Assembly: GCA_937896895.1 (NCBI GenBank)
Contig: CALBNV010000051.1
Location: 1 to 5,426 of the forward strand
Origin: an uncultured Bacteroidales bacterium
Lineage (GTDB): Bacteria; Bacteroidota; Bacteroidia; Bacteroidales; F082
DNA length: 5,426 nucleotides
Reading direction: 5' to 3'
The translations under genes and the position numbers were made by a program. Below, one piece after another: positions 4,857 through 5,426 of this stretch. The number at the start of each line of letters is the position of its first letter. Within the stretch, counting starts at the first letter, position 1. The notes under the pieces are model-generated. The model searched no databases. It saw only the letters and a list, made by a program, of their open reading frames with translations, and was not told the DNA's origin.

Positions 4857-4888
4857 TTTGGATTGGCTTAGAAAATCCGCTATCTTTG
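4857..4888 (+). promoter_or_regulatory. rRNA operon promoter
   Basis: TTTG (4857-4860), a 20-bp spacer and TATCTTTG (4881-4888) form a full match to the Bacteroidetes primary-sigma promoter. Transcription would start near 4894-4896, about 200 nt before mature 16S rRNA. The spacer length is the same as in the divergent esterase promoter. No second tandem promoter of equal quality was found upstream in the spacer. Confidence 0.88.
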
Positions 4889-4894
4889 CACCCG

Positions 4895-5094
4895 CTAAAA
4901 CGGAAGAACGCAAGTTTGACGAATTAGCGATGATCTTTGAAGTGTTGAAATTGACAATAAAATTTAGCAAGTACATACTTGGGTAGAGCAAGTGTAAGCT
5001 TTACCGTCAATAACTGAATTGATTGCCAGAATCGGACGAATCTCGAAATTAAAATTGTCTATTCACCCGCAAGGGTAAATAAATAATAAAAAGT
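4895..5094 (+). ncRNA. 16S rRNA precursor leader with hairpins and boxA-like site
   Basis: Transcribed leader removed during 16S maturation. GATCTTTGAAGT (4932-4943) resembles the boxA antitermination motif (E. coli TGCTCTTTAACA) in type and position, but the match is loose. GGTAGAGC (4982-4989) and GCTTTACC (4998-5005) form an 8-bp stem with one G-U around an 8-base loop. ACCC-GCAA-GGGT (5065-5076) is a GNRA-tetraloop hairpin about 18 nt before mature 16S. The long processing stem for RNase III would need the 16S 3' flank, which is outside the window. Confidence 0.65.

Positions 5095-5426
<332 letters not shown>

Noticed and set aside
4785..4991. Minus-strand 68-codon frame upstream of 16S
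   Set aside because: It covers the rRNA promoter and leader on the opposite strand, with AT-rich composition and no recognisable motif.

Overview
The window looks like a chromosomal segment of a Bacteroidales bacterium. Three things support this: the 5' part of a 16S rRNA gene at the right edge has Bacteroidales-type sequence; all three promoters I can recognise carry the Bacteroidetes -7 element TAnnTTTG, two of them with a TTTG -33 element 20 bp upstream; and the protein genes (a TonB-receptor plug protein and an exported tandem esterase lipoprotein) are typical of that phylum. The 16S V1 helix is unusually short (GCCC-TTCG-GGGC). By eye the segment after V2 resembles Rikenellaceae-like relatives more than Bacteroides or Prevotella, but family-level placement is tentative.

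Layout from left to right. (1) 2-832, +: the 3' three-quarters or more of asnA, ammonia-dependent asparagine synthetase, with its 5' end outside the window. (2) 903-1053, +: a self-contained tRNA-Arg(TCT) unit with its own -7 element, a UUCG-capped hairpin in the leader, the tRNA without an encoded CCA, and a strong intrinsic terminator. (3) 1054-1763: about 700 bp without a credible gene, largely made of five different short repeat families (direct repeats spaced 50 and 51 bp, a five-unit 20-bp tandem array, an 84-bp imperfect inverted repeat, and a duplicated near-perfect palindrome). (4) 4570-1764, -: a two-gene operon starting at a near-consensus promoter. The first gene encodes a lipoprotein with two complete copies of an E-set plus esterase-D (alpha/beta hydrolase) module. 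The second, overlapping it by one base (TAATG), encodes an exported protein with a TonB-receptor plug domain, no beta-barrel, and a basic Ala/Arg-rich tail. (5) 4571-4856: AT-rich divergent spacer. (6) 4857-5426, +: rRNA promoter, a structured leader of about 200 nt, and the first roughly 332 nt of 16S rRNA.

asnA, the tRNA and the rRNA operon are housekeeping. The accessory content is the esterase-plug operon and the repeat-rich spacer where it converges with the tRNA unit. The operon probably acts in the cell envelope: the lipoprotein esterase would hydrolyse an ester of a carbohydrate or siderophore, and the plug-only protein is translationally coupled to it with unknown function. No glycoside hydrolase, SusC/SusD pair or regulator is visible, so the substrate cannot be assigned. 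The best candidates for something undescribed are the tandem esterase with unequal active sites coupled to a barrel-less plug protein, and the layered repeat region. I see no defence system, CRISPR array, transposase or integrase.
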